From JAJRRH01 sp047638815 (GTDB lineage: Bacteria > Bacteroidota > Bacteroidia > Flavobacteriales_D > JABDKJ01): DNA of 60,336 nt. A model generated the notes under the pieces. The model was given only the letters and a program-made list of their open reading frames with translations. It did no database searches and was not told where the DNA came from. Each line of letters begins with the position of its first letter. The stretch's first letter is position 1. The translations under genes and the position numbers were made by a program. This document shows positions 59,580 through 60,336 of the stretch, in pieces. The stretch covers positions 1-60,336 of the forward strand of contig JBLIMR010000012.1 in NCBI GenBank assembly GCA_047638815.1. Direction: 5' to 3'.

Positions 59580-60336
59580 CGTTCACGATTTATGGGTGTA
59601 TGCTTCCATCTTTTATGTGTCCACAGCCAATATTCCGGTGCTTCATAAATATGTTTTTCGAGTCTCCGAGTTATTATTTCTGTTATTTCACCGTCTTTAT
59701 ATTCAGAAGGATTTTCAATTATTTTTTCATATTCTATCTCGAAGTAACCTCTCTTTACTTTTCTTATCGAACCGAATACTATCGGTAGATTATGATTTTT
59801 AGCAGTGCGTTCGGTACCAAATAGAACCATACTATCTTGATTTAAAAATTCCATTCTGTAACCACTACCTTTTCTTGGTGACTGATCAATGGAATATATA
59901 TATGCACATGGCTTAGATTTAGCGAGTGAAAACAAGTTCTTGTATTGTTTCGTAGAAACCAACTTCATACCACACTTCTCCCTGCTTACTTTCATTTTTT
60001 TATTAAAAAACTTGTTAGACAAAGGGGTGAATAGAGCAACTAGATCGTGATGATGTTGTTGGGCAGTATAAGTAAAAGCTTCCCAATTTGCATAATGACC
60101 ACCTGCAATTATAATGTCCTGACCACTGTTGAAGTATTCATCGGTGAGTTCTGGGTTTACAACCTTCATCCTTCCATGGGCCGAATTTTGTGATATACTA
60201 AAGGTTTTAATCGTTTCAAAAATAAGATCGCTAAAGTGCCGATAGAATTTTTTTATAATACCATTAATTTCATCTTCTGATTTTTCAGGAAATGAATTTA
60301 TAATATTTTCTGTAACAACTTTTTTTCTGTAACCAA
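59576..60336 (-). CDS. Lipid A biosynthesis acyltransferase (LpxL/HtrB family), 5' end missing
   Basis: The frame is open to the right edge (about 253 codons visible), so the ATG at 60169 is internal. The upstream residues GYRKKVVTENIINSFPEKS match the family pattern RxxVxxNLxxxFPxxS. The catalytic HX4E motif is GGHYANWE, followed by the typical IDQSPRKGSGYRMEFLNQDS and FGTERTAKNHNLPIVFG. The C-terminal end EYWLWTHKRWKH matches the family's WxHxRWK. It transfers a secondary acyl chain to lipid A at the inner membrane. It overlaps rarA by 4 bp. Confidence 0.9.
   Translation of the reverse strand, partial: GYRKKVVTENIINSFPEKSEDEINGIIKKFYRHFSDLIFETIKTFSISQNSAHGRMKVVNPELTDEYFNSGQDIIIAGGHYANWEAFTYTAQQHHHDLVALFTPLSNKFFNKKMKVSREKCGMKLVSTKQYKNLFSLAKSKPCAYIYSIDQSPRKGSGYRMEFLNQDSMVLFGTERTAKNHNLPIVFGSIRKVKRGYFEIEYEKIIENPSEYKDGEITEIITRRLEKHIYEAPEYWLWTHKRWKHTPINRER

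Overview
The window is a chromosomal segment from a member of the Bacteroidota. The evidence is protein content and signals: seven secreted proteins end in a type A sorting domain of the type IX secretion system (T9SS), with a YPNP or SPNP motif about 80 residues from the end; a PorD (DUF4835) gene and a PorE-like OmpA protein are present; and many genes carry the Bacteroidota promoter element TAnnTTTG rather than a sigma70 -10 box. The DNA is AT-rich and gene-dense. Domain content suits an aquatic, Saprospiria- or Flavobacteriia-like lineage, but the family cannot be fixed from the sequence alone. No tRNA, rRNA, CRISPR array, transposase or prophage was seen.

Layout. 1-5276 (minus): the 5' part of a TonB-dependent receptor, then the envelope/housekeeping operon bamD-rpoZ-coaBC-porD and a group III truncated haemoglobin. 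5507-13018 (plus): an AONS/serine-palmitoyltransferase-type enzyme followed by four tandem paralogues of a secreted choice-of-anchor B protein. 13025-22132 (minus): trmN6, rimM, a DUF5723/OmpA outer-membrane protein and its partner lipoprotein, rpsP with a repetitive tail, then an FG-GAP T9SS protein with a TIGR03032 protein. 22414-29280: dnaE with a fused proofreading exonuclease, a frameshifted orphan gene bracketed by inverted short-phrase repeats, an acidic secreted protein and YceI. 29323-32270 (minus): an enolase-superfamily epimerase and dnaX. 32720-40949 (plus): a giant TPR protein with a beta-barrel partner, a methyltransferase and gyrB. 41007-44869: xerD, aroQ-yidD, an orphan gene inside a perfect 26-bp inverted repeat, a DUF58 protein and trxA. 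45062-53452 (plus): ffh-folD-Kir channel-small protein, a secreted cytochrome c/copper monooxygenase-like protein, a likely structured small RNA, and queE with a PorE-like protein. 53457-60336: a second lipoprotein/beta-barrel module with a T9SS propeller protein, a four-helix membrane protein, rarA and a partial LpxL-type acyltransferase.

How the genes relate. Much of the accessory content concerns the cell surface: outer-membrane assembly (BamD), T9SS machinery (PorD, PorE-like), T9SS cargo, and outer-membrane proteins paired with a lipoprotein. The most promising undescribed elements are (i) a two-gene module, large beta-rich lipoprotein plus DUF5723 barrel, found twice in diverged form, once lying between rpsP and rimM; (ii) an independent ~140-nt structured RNA with its own promoter-like box and terminator upstream of queE; and (iii) two single-gene cassettes flanked by inverted repeats built from short phrases. 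All functional statements rest on motif and architecture recognition by reading; no database search was run.
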